A stretch of 64,000 nucleotides of DNA from Chryseobacterium lactis. Its GTDB lineage: Bacteria; Bacteroidota; Bacteroidia; Flavobacteriales; Weeksellaceae. Positions within the stretch are counted from its first letter, which is position 1. The number at the start of each line of letters is the position of its first letter. Positions 26,037 to 35,483 of this stretch are shown here, piece by piece. The stretch spans positions 3,968,001-4,032,000 of the forward strand of contig NZ_CP033924.1 in assembly GCF_003815875.1 (NCBI RefSeq). Direction: 5' to 3'. The notes beneath the pieces were generated by a model. That model was not told where the DNA came from. It was given only the letters and a program-made list of their open reading frames with translations, and ran no database searches. Made by a program: the position numbers and the translations under genes.

Positions 26037-27138
26037 TCATCATCACAGGTTTCAGCAATTACTCTGCAAAAGGAAAGAAGAGGGAATATTGAGGAGTTTA
26101 AACCCTAGGTCAGAAGGAATTGATTTTTATTCAAATGATTACCTGGGATTTGCAGGAAATAAGCAACTTCAGGATATTTTATTGCAAACGGTTATTTCTA
26201 ATCCTCAGCTGCTTTCTGGAAGTACGGGATCAAGATTAATCAGTGGGAATACTGCTATAGCAAATGATACTGAACTTTATATTGCAGAAAAGCACCGGTT
26301 TCAGGCAGCTTTACTTTTTCCTTCCGGGTATAATGCTAACCTTGCTTTATTTTCAACACTTCCGGGGCGTCATGATACAATTATTGTGGATGAACAAATT
26401 CACCGTTCCGTTCATGATGCCTGTAGAATGTCAAATGCAAGGAAATTAAAATTCAGACATAATGATCCTGAAGATCTGGATAGGATATTGAAAAAACAGG
26501 ATGGACACTGCTATATAGCTATTGAAAGTCTGTATTCCATGGAAGGGGATTTTGCTCCTGTTGAGGAAATTGCTGAGCTGGCCGAACAGTATGGTGCTAA
26601 CTTAATTATTGATGAAGCCCATGCCTTTGGGGTTTTCGGATATGGATTGGTTGAAAAATATCAGCTCCAGGACAAGGTTTGTGCAGCTGTGATGACTTAT
26701 GGTAAAGCATTGGGAGCACATGGGGCAGCCGTACTCAGTAATCATTTGATAAGATCCTATCTGATCAACTTTGCGTCGGCATTTATTTATACCACTTCAG
26801 CTCAGGATATTCAATGGATGAGTATCAGAACGGGATATGATTTTTTAGAAGATCATCCTGAATCGGCAAAGAAACTTCATGAGAATATTACAATTTTCAG
26901 AAATCAAAATTTGAAATCTCCTTCTTCAGCAACGAGTCCTGTTCAGGCTATTGTCATTGCGGATAATCAAAAATTAAAAACAATACAAAATACTTTGTCT
27001 GACAATGGATTTTTAACCTATGCCGTGTACAGTCCAACTGTAAAGGAAGGAACCGAACGCCTTAGAATATGTCTGCACAGTTTTAATACAGAGGAAGAGA
27101 TTGTAAGACTGGCTGAGATTATTAAACAAATTATTTAA
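26029..27138 (+). CDS. bioF: 8-amino-7-oxononanoate synthase
   Basis: 369 residues of the alpha-oxoamine synthase family. DFYSNDYLGFA at 32-42, GSTGSRLISGN at 64-74, DEAHAFGVFG at 195-204, and the PLP lysine K226 in TYGKALGAHGA. It condenses pimeloyl-ACP or pimeloyl-CoA with L-alanine to give 8-amino-7-oxononanoate. Slightly shorter at the N terminus than E. coli BioF (384 residues) but all catalytic parts are present. The start lies inside the end of the diiron gene. A 56-bp gap leads to bioD. Confidence 0.93.
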   Translation: MPDHHHRFQQLLCKRKEEGILRSLNPRSEGIDFYSNDYLGFAGNKQLQDILLQTVISNPQLLSGSTGSRLISGNTAIANDTELYIAEKHRFQAALLFPSGYNANLALFSTLPGRHDTIIVDEQIHRSVHDACRMSNARKLKFRHNDPEDLDRILKKQDGHCYIAIESLYSMEGDFAPVEEIAELAEQYGANLIIDEAHAFGVFGYGLVEKYQLQDKVCAAVMTYGKALGAHGAAVLSNHLIRSYLINFASAFIYTTSAQDIQWMSIRTGYDFLEDHPESAKKLHENITIFRNQNLKSPSSATSPVQAIVIADNQKLKTIQNTLSDNGFLTYAVYSPTVKEGTERLRICLHSFNTEEEIVRLAEIIKQII

Positions 27139-27194
27139 AATAAAAAAGGTAAGATAAGCTGATTGGCAAATTTACTTTTTAGCATACACCACAC

Positions 27195-27806
27195 ATGAAA
27201 TTATTTATCACAGGAATCGGAACTGAAATAGGGAAAACGGTTTGTTCAGCTGTTTTGGTTCAATATTTTAAAGCAGAATATTGGAAACCGGTACAATCGG
27301 GAGATCTTCATTATACCGACAGCCATAAAATTGAAGCATGGACTGATCACACTATCTGCCACCCGGAAACGTATCGGCTTCAACTGGCTGCTTCGCCTCA
27401 CCAGTCTGCCCGTGCGGAAAACAGACAGATTAATCTGGACGATTTTCAGCTACCTCAGACTGAAAACTCTCTGATTGTAGAAGGAGCGGGTGGAGTAATG
27501 GTCCCGCTTTCTGACAATAGATTTATGATTGATCTTATCGACCTTTTACAGCTGCCTGCAGCTCTTGTAGTCAGAAATTATTTAGGATGCATCAATCACA
27601 GTTTATTGTCGATTATGGCATTACAACAAAGAAATATTAAACTGGAATATCTGATCCTTAACGGAGAATTTCCGGAAGATACTGAAAGAGTGATTTGCAG
27701 TTTTATCGAACAAGAAACAAAGGTTATCAGGATTCCCGAAATAGAAAGCGCTGATAAGGAACAGATACAAACTGCTGCAAAGCAATTAACAATAACAAAA
27801 TTATGA
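27195..27806 (+). CDS. bioD: Dethiobiotin synthase
   Basis: 203 residues. P-loop GTEIGKT at 9-15, then YWKPVQSGD and [11 protein letters not shown], all standard for the ATP-dependent carboxylase that closes the ureido ring of dethiobiotin from 7,8-diaminononanoate and CO2. It overlaps bioB by 4 bp, so translation is coupled. The mid-part is shorter than in E. coli BioD (225 residues). Confidence 0.95.
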   Translation: MKLFITGIGTEIGKTVCSAVLVQYFKAEYWKPVQSGDLHYTDSHKIEAWTDHTICHPETYRLQLAASPHQSARAENRQINLDDFQLPQTENSLIVEGAGGVMVPLSDNRFMIDLIDLLQLPAALVVRNYLGCINHSLLSIMALQQRNIKLEYLILNGEFPEDTERVICSFIEQETKVIRIPEIESADKEQIQTAAKQLTITKL

Positions 27807-28792
27807 TAACGGATACCACAAAAGCATTGAGAAACGACTGGACAAAAGCAGAAATCGAAGAAATTTATCATTTACCTTTAATGGAACTGATTTATAAAGC
27901 AGCAACCATACACAGAGAATGGCACGATCCTTCGGAAGTTCAAATTTCTACTTTATTATCAATCAAAACCGGAGGGTGCCCGGAAGACTGTTCGTACTGC
28001 GGACAAGCCGCACGCTACCATACCAATATTAAAGTACAGGCTTTACTGCCCACTGAAACGGTAATTGCTCATGCCCAAAAGGCAAAAAATTCGGGATCTT
28101 CAAGATTCTGTATGGCCGCAGCATGGCGTGAAGTTCGTAACAATAGGGATTTCGACCGGGTAATCGATATGGTAAAGGGAGTGAATGAGCTTGGGCTGGA
28201 AGTGTGTTGCACCCTAGGAATGCTAACGGAAGACCAGGCTGTAAGACTTCAGGAAGCCGGATTATATGCTTACAATCACAACCTTGATACCTCCGAGCAA
28301 TATTATGAAGAAATTATTTCTACAAGAACTTTCGACAACAGGATCAATACGATCAATAATGTCCGAAAAGCTGGAATTACAGTTTGTTCAGGAGGGATTA
28401 TTGGCTTGGGAGAAACTCATAGAGACAGAATTTCTATGTTGTTAACTCTTGCAACGATGCCAAAACATCCTGAATCTGTGCCGATCAATGCTTTAGCAAG
28501 AGTAGAAGGAACACCATTGGAAAATAATGAAAAAGTTGATACCTGGGAAATGGTACGAATGATTGCTACTGCTAGAATCGTGATGCCTTCTTCAATGGTA
28601 AGATTAAGTGCAGGGCGAATAGAAATGTCCGAAATAGAGCAGGCATGGTGTTTTATAGCAGGCGCCAACTCAATCTTTACAGGAGAAAGAGAAACGTTGC
28701 TGGTAACTCCTAATCCGGGAGTTTCTGAAGACATGCAAATGCTGGAAACCCTTGGATTGAAGCCGATGATGAAGAAAGAAACATGCTGTTAA
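27803..28792 (+). CDS. bioB: Biotin synthase
   Basis: 329 residues, radical SAM. The cluster motif Cys59-x3-Cys63-x2-Cys66 is in [16 protein letters not shown]; later [12 protein letters not shown], the ICSGGI-like [11 protein letters not shown] and the RLSAGR segment with the arginine that binds the 2Fe-2S cluster are present. It inserts sulfur into dethiobiotin. It follows bioD by a 4-bp overlap. Confidence 0.97.
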   Translation: MITDTTKALRNDWTKAEIEEIYHLPLMELIYKAATIHREWHDPSEVQISTLLSIKTGGCPEDCSYCGQAARYHTNIKVQALLPTETVIAHAQKAKNSGSSRFCMAAAWREVRNNRDFDRVIDMVKGVNELGLEVCCTLGMLTEDQAVRLQEAGLYAYNHNLDTSEQYYEEIISTRTFDNRINTINNVRKAGITVCSGGIIGLGETHRDRISMLLTLATMPKHPESVPINALARVEGTPLENNEKVDTWEMVRMIATARIVMPSSMVRLSAGRIEMSEIEQAWCFIAGANSIFTGERETLLVTPNPGVSEDMQMLETLGLKPMMKKETCC

Positions 28793-29094
28793 AATAACTA
28801 AGATAATGTGTTATGAATTGGATTTTAAGTATTCTTGAGTTGGTTACAATATTGATATCTGATATTTTGGATATGGGTATAGATATTTAAACGCTAAGGT
28901 TCGCGGGGAGTTTTTCCGATCCTCCTAGTAATTCTTGTTCACAAAGGCTTTCATTAAGCAATGGCCAATTTCGTTTGGTTGCTGAGTGAGTTACTTGGAA
29001 AATTTAAAAATAAACATACAAAAAGAGAACATTTCGTGTGTTTTGTGTTAAAACAAATCAATTCATAACCATTTTTAAAATGTATATCAATATT
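28793..29094. other. Gap between bioB and bioA
   Basis: Around 300 bases with no gene that I can support. The segment near 28890-28960 (ACGCTAAGGTTCGCGG and CACAAAGGCTTTC) resembles degenerate dispersed repeat material, as at 41636-41700. No clear terminator or TAnnTTTG element is seen, so bioA may be read through from bioB. Confidence 0.4.
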
Positions 29095-30378
29095 ATGAAA
29101 ACAATGACATCAACCCATCTTCAGCAGAGAGATAAAGCTGTCAACTGGCACCCTTATACCCAAATGAAGACCGCTAATGATATCGTTCCTATTGTAAAGG
29201 GGAAAGGTCTGTATCTGTATGACCAGGAAAATAAAAAATATATGGATGTCGTTTCTTCATGGTGGGTAACTTTACATGGGCATTCACATCCTTATATTGC
29301 CCAGCGGGTTTTTGAACAGCTAAACACCCTTGAGCAGGTTATTTTTGCCGGTTTTACTCATGAACCTGCCATACAGCTTTCAGAAAATCTCTTACAACTG
29401 CTGCCGGATAATCAGGAAAAAGTATTTTACTCTGACAACGGTTCAACTGCGGTAGAAGTGGCTTTAAAAATGTGTATTCAATACGCTCATAATCAGGGTA
29501 AAAAAAAGACTAAAATTTTAGCATTCAAAAATGCTTATCATGGAGATACTTTCGGGGCGATGTCGGTAAGCGGAAAAAGCTTTTGGACCAAACCATTTGA
29601 AAGCATGCTGTTTGAAGTAGTTTTCATTGATACTCCCAATTCTGAAAACCTGGAACAATTAAAGGCTAAGATTAAAGATCATGCAGATGAAGCTGCCTGT
29701 TTTATTTATGAGCCTTTGGTTCAGGGTGCTGCGGGAATGCTGATGTATGAGGCGGAAGATCTTGACAACCTGATGAAATTCTGCAGAGAGCAGGGACTCC
29801 TGATGATTCAGGATGAAGTTTTTACCGGTTTTGGGAGAACAGGAAAGCTTTTTGCTGCCGATCACCTTACGGAAAAACCGGACATTATGTGTTTTTCAAA
29901 AGGATTAACGGGAGGTACTATACCGATGGGAATTACCACCTGTTCTGATGAAATTTACAATACATTTTGGTCTGATGACCGTCATAAAACTTTATTTCAC
30001 GGGCATTCATTTACGGCCAATCCTTTAGCTTGTGCTGCCGGTCTAGCCAGTATGGAATTGCTGCTTGAAGAAGAAACGCAGACAAGTATCAAGCGCATCA
30101 CTCAACAACATTCTGAATTTGTAAAAGTGCTTTCATCTCATCCTCATGTGGAAAATGCACGCCAGATAGGAACTATTTTAGCTTTTGACTGCAGAACCGG
30201 CCAGGGAACTTCTTATTTTAATGAGGTCGGAAAGCAGCTTTATCATGAATTTCTGCAAAGAGGAATTATTATGAGACCATTAGGGAATGTAATATATCTG
30301 GTGCCACCGTATTGCATTACTTCCGGGGAATTGGAGTTTGTCTATCAGAATATTCTTGAAGTTCTAGATCAGATATAA
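29095..30378 (+). CDS. bioA: Adenosylmethionine-8-amino-7-oxononanoate aminotransferase
   Basis: 427 residues from the ATG at 29095; an ORF start at 29038 adds 19 residues not found in the family, and the ATG at 29104 is also possible. Class III aminotransferase: WHPYTQMK near the N terminus and SSWWVTLHGHSHP are BioA-specific, then DNGSTAVEVALKM, the DEVFTGFGRTG aspartate and the PLP lysine in FSKGLTGG. It converts the BioF product to 7,8-diaminononanoate using SAM as amino donor. The order diiron-bioF-bioD-bioB-bioA gives all four late steps of biotin synthesis. Confidence 0.95.
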   Translation: MKTMTSTHLQQRDKAVNWHPYTQMKTANDIVPIVKGKGLYLYDQENKKYMDVVSSWWVTLHGHSHPYIAQRVFEQLNTLEQVIFAGFTHEPAIQLSENLLQLLPDNQEKVFYSDNGSTAVEVALKMCIQYAHNQGKKKTKILAFKNAYHGDTFGAMSVSGKSFWTKPFESMLFEVVFIDTPNSENLEQLKAKIKDHADEAACFIYEPLVQGAAGMLMYEAEDLDNLMKFCREQGLLMIQDEVFTGFGRTGKLFAADHLTEKPDIMCFSKGLTGGTIPMGITTCSDEIYNTFWSDDRHKTLFHGHSFTANPLACAAGLASMELLLEEETQTSIKRITQQHSEFVKVLSSHPHVENARQIGTILAFDCRTGQGTSYFNEVGKQLYHEFLQRGIIMRPLGNVIYLVPPYCITSGELEFVYQNILEVLDQI

Positions 30379-30399
30379 TTAAACAGCCTAAAAAACACA

Positions 30400-30603
30400 C
30401 TACGAGCTGAGTTCATTTCCCCGGGAATGCAACTTGGATAGAATGGGGCCAAGCTTTTGACCTCTTTCTGTCAGCTTATCATAAACCTCTGGAGGAAAAT
30501 TATAGCCTTCAATCCTTTGAATGATATGATCTTCTTCCAGTTGTTTAAGCTGCTCTGCAAGTACTTTTAGATACTCTGGGCATTTTACTCCAAAGTTCCG
30601 CAA
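30400..30603 (-). pseudogene. 5'-truncated HxlR-family regulator remnant
   Basis: The 67 codons cover only the C-terminal half of an HxlR protein: PEYLKVLAEQLKQLEEDHII, then YNFPPEVYDKLTERGQKLGP, matching the end of the HTH and the wing. The first half (helix 1-2 and the cysteine region) is missing. The only start is a TTG at 30603, with an in-frame stop three codons upstream. It is therefore probably decayed, not a functional short gene. It lies between bioA and a CynX-type MFS gene on the same strand. Confidence 0.65.
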
Positions 30604-30706
30604 AGCATATTATTTGACAATATGGTTAACCTTTGATGACCTTCGATTGCTTTTGAGGTTATTTTTATAAGAAACAACCTCATTTTTTATGCAAGTTTAT
30701 TAAACA

Positions 30707-31912
30707 TTAATCTTCCACATATTTATTTCTCGCTGCTTTCATTCCGAAAAATAACATCAGCAAGACTGCAGTACTCATAAAATAAAATGAACTGTTCCAG
30801 GTCACATCCCAATCATGCAGCTTTCCAAATACCGGAGGCCCGAATGCTGCAATCAGATAGCCTACCGATTGTGCCATCCCTGAGATTTTTACAGCATTGA
30901 TACTGCTTCGGGTTCTTGTAGAAAAGAATAAAATTGATAAACTAAAGGATAATCCGTTGGCGATCCCTATAATTACTGCATTTATATAGATCCATTGGGA
31001 TTTCAGAAATACAAACATCATGGTACTTACAAACATCAGTGCACATACAAAAAAGATCATCAGTCTCTGGTCTTTCATTTTGCTGGCAATGATCGGACAA
31101 AAGAAAGTGACAGGAATCATGGTAATCTGAATAACAAAAAACACCCATCCTGAGCTTTCACCCTGCATATTATAATCTGCCAGAAATGACGGTAACCAGG
31201 CTACCAGACAGTAATAAAATAATGACTGTAATCCCATGAAAATACTGATATTCCATGCCTGAGAGGATTTGAACATATTGAAATCTGAAGTACTTAATGC
31301 TGCTTTTGGTTGATCCGTATTTCTTTTATTCAAAATGAATTCCAGGATTAAAACCAGAAAACCTAAGGCTGCAATCACCAGCCAGATTCCCAGAGAACCA
31401 CGCCATCCGAAACCTGTCCATTCACCGATTTTCACACTGAAACCTGAAGCTAATGCCGCAGTAAGATTCATTGAAACAGCAAAAATACCGGTCATTAAGC
31501 CAATTTGTTTTGGGAAGTTATTTTTAACATATCCCGGTGTCACCACATTCCCAATACATATTCCCAGGCCAATAAATAGTGATCCTAAAAATAACAGCCA
31601 TAGAGATCCCGTTATTCTTAGAAATAATCCGAAACTTAAAATGATTATAGAATACATCAGAAGCTTACTGATCCCGAATTTATTTGAAAACCTGCTTACC
31701 AATACCGAACACGCGGCAAACATACAAAGTGGAATAGAGGTCAGCATACTCACCTGGAAATTATCTAATTTCAAGGCATCCCGAACGTCGCCAAGTACCG
31801 GTGCAACTGCAACGATAGGTGAGCGAAGATTACTGGAAATCAGGATAACCACCAGAACATTAATAATTAATAAAACATAGGAAGCATTCTTTTTTACTTC
31901 ATTCTTCATCAT
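30707..31912 (-). CDS. CynX/NimT-type MFS transporter
   Basis: 401 residues, about 12 helices. NLRSPIVAVAPVLGD and GLGICIGNVVTPGYVKNNFP with GLMTGIFAVSMN are the marks of the cyanate/2-nitroimidazole (CynX/NimT) subgroup. The first two methionines are adjacent (MMKNEV); either may be used. It is divergent from an AraC-type regulator gene with a 71-bp shared promoter region, the usual arrangement for local control. The substrate may be an organic anion or drug; not determinable here. Confidence 0.87.
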   Translation of the reverse strand: MMKNEVKKNASYVLLIINVLVVILISSNLRSPIVAVAPVLGDVRDALKLDNFQVSMLTSIPLCMFAACSVLVSRFSNKFGISKLLMYSIIILSFGLFLRITGSLWLLFLGSLFIGLGICIGNVVTPGYVKNNFPKQIGLMTGIFAVSMNLTAALASGFSVKIGEWTGFGWRGSLGIWLVIAALGFLVLILEFILNKRNTDQPKAALSTSDFNMFKSSQAWNISIFMGLQSLFYYCLVAWLPSFLADYNMQGESSGWVFFVIQITMIPVTFFCPIIASKMKDQRLMIFFVCALMFVSTMMFVFLKSQWIYINAVIIGIANGLSFSLSILFFSTRTRSSINAVKISGMAQSVGYLIAAFGPPVFGKLHDWDVTWNSSFYFMSTAVLLMLFFGMKAARNKYVED

Positions 31913-31928
31913 GATAAAAAAATTTCCA

Positions 31929-31960
31929 CAAAATTAGTGTAGTAATTTTGTTTAATTTTG
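31929..31960. promoter_or_regulatory. Divergent promoter region of the CynX-type and AraC genes
   Basis: Minus-strand -7 TAATTTTG (31936-31929) faces the transporter. On the plus strand two TAATTTTG elements stand in tandem (31943-31950 and 31953-31960), facing the regulator. All three are exact TAnnTTTG matches within 32 bases, so one bound regulator could act on both genes. Confidence 0.55.
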
Positions 31961-31983
31961 CCAAAGTTTTAACCTGAAACGAC

Positions 31984-32766
31984 ATGAATGCAAATGACAG
32001 TATTAAAATTGATGAATTAAAAAAGCCTTATTTTGTATGGTTTGAAGAAAACTGGATTCATGATGATGTTCTCCATCAGCATCAAAAAGGCCAGCTGGTC
32101 TATGTGGAAAGTGGTTTTCAATACATCACGATTCAGGAAAGAATTTATCTGCTTCCTCAGAATCATGCCGTCTGGATTCCGCCGGATGTCATTCATAAAA
32201 CCAACTCGCATTCTGAGAAAATCAAACTGATGATCATGTTTGCTGATGTTGAGAAAAAAGAATCATTTTATCATGAAGTCAACGTCTTTTCTGTTCCTCC
32301 GGTTTTAAAGGAAATGATAAAATATGCTGAAAAATGGTCAAAATTGCTTACAAAAGATCATGACGAAAATGTATTTTTAAAAGCACTTTTTAACGAGCTT
32401 CCCCGTTTTGTAGAGCATTCACTGAAGCTTCACATCTGCCTTCCCAAGGATAAACGTCTTACAGGCGTTATTGAATATCTTCATGATCACTATCACACAG
32501 AAATTAAAATGGAAGATTTGGGCGAAACGGCACTGCTTTCTTCACGCTCCTTAGAACGCATTTTCAAGAAAGAAACCGGCCTGACATTAAGTAAATATCA
32601 ACAGGTCCTGCGAATTATAAAAAGCCTTGAATTGTTGAGTTTAAAAGATCTTACTATTTCAGAAACAGCCTATGAAGTAGGATATAAGAGTGTACAGGCG
32701 TATACAAGAAGTTTTCAATCTGTGATGCAATTCCGTCCTACGGATTTTTTGAAAAATATGAAATAA
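31984..32766 (+). CDS. AraC-family transcriptional regulator with cupin domain
   Basis: 260 residues: N-terminal cupin-like sensor (about 15-110, with HQHQKGQLVYVESGFQYI and WIPPDVIHKT) and C-terminal double HTH (about 165-258, LGETALLSSRSLERIFKKE and ISETAYEVGYKSVQAYTRSF). The arrangement matches the cupin-AraC regulators often found beside CynX-type transporters. It should regulate the divergent MFS gene. The effector is unknown. Confidence 0.9.
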   Translation: MNANDSIKIDELKKPYFVWFEENWIHDDVLHQHQKGQLVYVESGFQYITIQERIYLLPQNHAVWIPPDVIHKTNSHSEKIKLMIMFADVEKKESFYHEVNVFSVPPVLKEMIKYAEKWSKLLTKDHDENVFLKALFNELPRFVEHSLKLHICLPKDKRLTGVIEYLHDHYHTEIKMEDLGETALLSSRSLERIFKKETGLTLSKYQQVLRIIKSLELLSLKDLTISETAYEVGYKSVQAYTRSFQSVMQFRPTDFLKNMK

Positions 32767-33071
32767 TTTTATTTCTCAAAAAGGGATTTATTGCTAAATG
32801 AACTGGATTTAATATATTATTATCACTATGTTTTCTGAAGGTTGTGTGATTTATATTTCACACTTTTGTCATTTTTCCATATCAGCACTAAATAATCAAT
32901 TATGATACTAATAAAAATAAAAAGGCCCCCTAGAATGGAGACCTTAAAAAAACACAAATGATGAAAAAAAATTATTTCGATTCACAAATATAAGTAAAAA
33001 TTATATTATGCGAGACATTATATGTGCATTTTTTTTAAATATTATTTATTTTAAGTAAAAATAACTATCCT
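32767..33071. other. Gap between convergent AraC and MATE genes
   Basis: Just over 300 bases with no gene. A weak imperfect hairpin around 32926-32950 (AAGGCCCCC and GGAGACCTT) followed by an A-run may end one or both transcripts. The rest is AT-rich and without recognisable structure. Confidence 0.4.
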
Positions 33072-34421
33072 TTAATTGATCCTGCTTTTCTTTAGGATTC
33101 TGGAATTCGACCACACAGCGTATATAACCCCGAAAAAGACGATCCATTCTATAACCGCGCTTATTGTATAAATACTACGGATTCCATACATCATGGGAAT
33201 AAAAAGCAGGGCAGGAATATACAATACGACTTGTCTGAGGATGCTGATAACAGTAGCCGGTCTTGCATTCTCCACCGATGGAAACCAAACCATAGCCATG
33301 AAAATAAAGGGTAATGCCGGAAGTACACTCATATAAATCCGAAAATCCATAAGCTGATTGGGAGTAAAGGTAACATTCGGAATCATCACAGACAATACGC
33401 CGGCAGGGAAATACATGACAAAAAACCAAAAGGGAATCAGGATAACCAATCCGGTGAAAGAAAAAAGCCGGTAAGCCTTGATGCTCCTTTCGTATTTCTC
33501 CGCACCAAAATTCATACCCGAAACGGGTTGAAGAGCTCTCATGAGTCCCCAAAGCGGGGTGTTTAATAGAATATAGAATCTGTTGACCGCCGTAAAGAAA
33601 GTAACATCGACTTCTTTTCCATATTTTGCAATGACATTAAATACCACAATATTCTGAATCACAATCATTACCATCATAATAAAACCGGGCATTCCTAACG
33701 AAAGGGCTTCTTTAATAATGATCTTATCCCTCTTTAAAGACCAGAAACGGGTACTGAAAGATGCTTTTCCGGATGCATAATACCAAACACCCAATACCAT
33801 ATAAATAATCATTGAAATATTGGTAGCCCATGCGGCACCGCTTACTCCCCATCCGAAAGTATTGATAAATAAAGGCTTTAGTGCTACATCTACAATCAGA
33901 CCTACCGCAATCATCCAGGCAGCAGTCTGCATACGTCCTTCTGCACGGATCAGCATATTGAGCGCAAGACCATGAATCCAGAAAAAACTCCCCAAAATGG
34001 TTGCTCTGAAATATTCTGTTCCCAACGTCAGGATTTCACCTCTTCCTCCCATCATATACACGAGTTCTTTAGCAAAAATATAGCATGGAATGGTGATAGC
34101 CACCGAAAACAGCAGGGTAAGAAAATTGACTGTTCCCATTGCTCTGTTTAATTTATCCTTATCATCAGCGCCGATCCAGATACTGACCGCCGAACCAACT
34201 CCTGTACCAATCAATGTTCCGAAGCCCTGTGCAAATTGTGCCAAAGGATAGGCAACACCTACAGCTGCTAAAGCCGTATTGCTGATCAGATGTCCTACAA
34301 AAATCCCGTCAAGGAAATTATTGAGACCATACAATACCATGGCAATTACTGCCGGCCACGACATCTGCCACATAACCTTGTACATTTTTCCATTTAAAAT
34401 AAGCTGTCTTTGTTGTTCCAT
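33072..34421 (-). CDS. MATE-family efflux transporter, paralogue of the siderophore-operon MATE
   Basis: 449 residues, about 12 helices. The N terminus (KVMWQMSWPAV, YGLNNFLDGIFVGHL) and the MRALQPVSGMNFGAEKY block match the MATE protein at 14353-15699 over the whole length, so the two are paralogues. Here no siderophore gene is adjacent; it appears as a single gene. It exports an unknown organic cation or drug with H+ or Na+. Start is ATG at 34421 with a short AT-rich leader. Confidence 0.9.
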   Translation of the reverse strand: MEQQRQLILNGKMYKVMWQMSWPAVIAMVLYGLNNFLDGIFVGHLISNTALAAVGVAYPLAQFAQGFGTLIGTGVGSAVSIWIGADDKDKLNRAMGTVNFLTLLFSVAITIPCYIFAKELVYMMGGRGEILTLGTEYFRATILGSFFWIHGLALNMLIRAEGRMQTAAWMIAVGLIVDVALKPLFINTFGWGVSGAAWATNISMIIYMVLGVWYYASGKASFSTRFWSLKRDKIIIKEALSLGMPGFIMMVMIVIQNIVVFNVIAKYGKEVDVTFFTAVNRFYILLNTPLWGLMRALQPVSGMNFGAEKYERSIKAYRLFSFTGLVILIPFWFFVMYFPAGVLSVMIPNVTFTPNQLMDFRIYMSVLPALPFIFMAMVWFPSVENARPATVISILRQVVLYIPALLFIPMMYGIRSIYTISAVIEWIVFFGVIYAVWSNSRILKKSRIN

Positions 34422-34642
34422 TTGCTTTGATATTAAATATAATTGAACGTGTTTTTACCGTGACATTATTTTCCGATTAACGGTAATCAACAGGGTACAA
34501 ACTTACATTGCAAATTCTCTAAATAACATCTGTAAAACGGAATAAATACTCCGTCAAAAGGAGAAATAATAATCAATTCACATGTGACTGTACTCATAAA
34601 ATATGGACTTATATTTTCATTAATTTGTTAAAAACAGTTTAT

Positions 34643-35251
34643 ATGAAACCAAAACAAATCAAAGGAGTTCCTCCACAAAAATCAGGTGGTTTTCATGATA
34701 CTGAAACCAGAAAGCAATTTGAAACAGAACTTATCCCGATAAAATTTGAAATATTAAAGAAAAGATTTTTCGATATCAATCAATGGAAAAGTTATTGTGG
34801 AGAGGCTTTTGCGGAATTTAAACTCTACGATTCCAAAGGCATTCCCGTTGTGCGGGAACCTCAAAAAGGAGATTTCATCCGAATCAATATTCCGGGACCG
34901 GGAGAAATCGAAGCGAAGGGCTATGATTGGGTAGAAATTACCGACATGTGTTTTTCTCTGGACAATACATCAGAAAGTGTCATGATGACCTGCAGGCCTT
35001 CCCAGGATCCTCAAAACAAAAAAAACAGAAATATTGCCCATTTTTACAGTTCCAAAGCAACATCTACCTTTATGGTTTATAGAAATCCTACTCATTTGAA
35101 AGCTGCAGTATATGGGCGAAATGAATCTCCAAACTTCAAAGCAAAATTCATCGATGTCATCAGGAATCTTGTGGTTGCAGCGGGTGGAATAATGGGAATT
35201 GCTAAGATCCAATGGAAAGAGCTTGCCGATGGCTTTTTGGATTTTGATTAA
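34643..35251 (+). CDS. Hypothetical protein with FDINQWKSYCG block
   Basis: 202 residues from the ATG at 34643; the upstream TTG at 34625 is a weaker choice. No signal peptide at the N terminus (MKPKQIKGVPPQKSGG). Conserved-looking parts are RFFDINQWKSYCGEAFAEF, the GDFIRINIPGPG loop and YDWVEI, suggesting a beta-rich fold that may belong to the START/Bet v1-like group. A short hydrophobic stretch (VVAAGGIMGIA) is near the C terminus. I do not recognise the family and give no function. Neighbours (MATE, metal-efflux operon) do not help. Confidence 0.6.
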   Translation: MKPKQIKGVPPQKSGGFHDTETRKQFETELIPIKFEILKKRFFDINQWKSYCGEAFAEFKLYDSKGIPVVREPQKGDFIRINIPGPGEIEAKGYDWVEITDMCFSLDNTSESVMMTCRPSQDPQNKKNRNIAHFYSSKATSTFMVYRNPTHLKAAVYGRNESPNFKAKFIDVIRNLVVAAGGIMGIAKIQWKELADGFLDFD

Positions 35252-35470
35252 ATATTACTTCTTTTTTGACTTAAATAAAAGTTCCGGAAACATCAACTAT
35301 TTAATTTCACACTTTATCATGAAAATCTTTTTTCATTGTATTGATATTTAGCTTTCTGATGAAAATAAAATCACAGATTAGCCTGATGAAACATTGTTCT
35401 TAGCCCTCTGAAACTCGCTATTTTAAAGAAATTTAATGTTCCAGATTCTTTTTAGAAAAAATTTAAACCT

Positions 35471-35478
35471 TATATTTG
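35471..35478 (+). promoter_or_regulatory. -7 element very close to the start of the small metal-locus gene
   Basis: TATATTTG matches TAnnTTTG and ends 6 bases before the ATG at 35484. The transcript would begin at or near the start codon, so it may be leaderless, unless an ATG further down (the MM pair at 35514) is the real start. Confidence 0.4.
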
Positions 35479-35483
35479 CATTA

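Noticed and set aside
31335..31880. A 181-codon plus-strand frame
   Set aside because: It runs antisense to the CynX-type MFS gene, has a composition rich in Thr, Pro and Ile as expected from reverse-reading membrane helices, and no promoter of its own.
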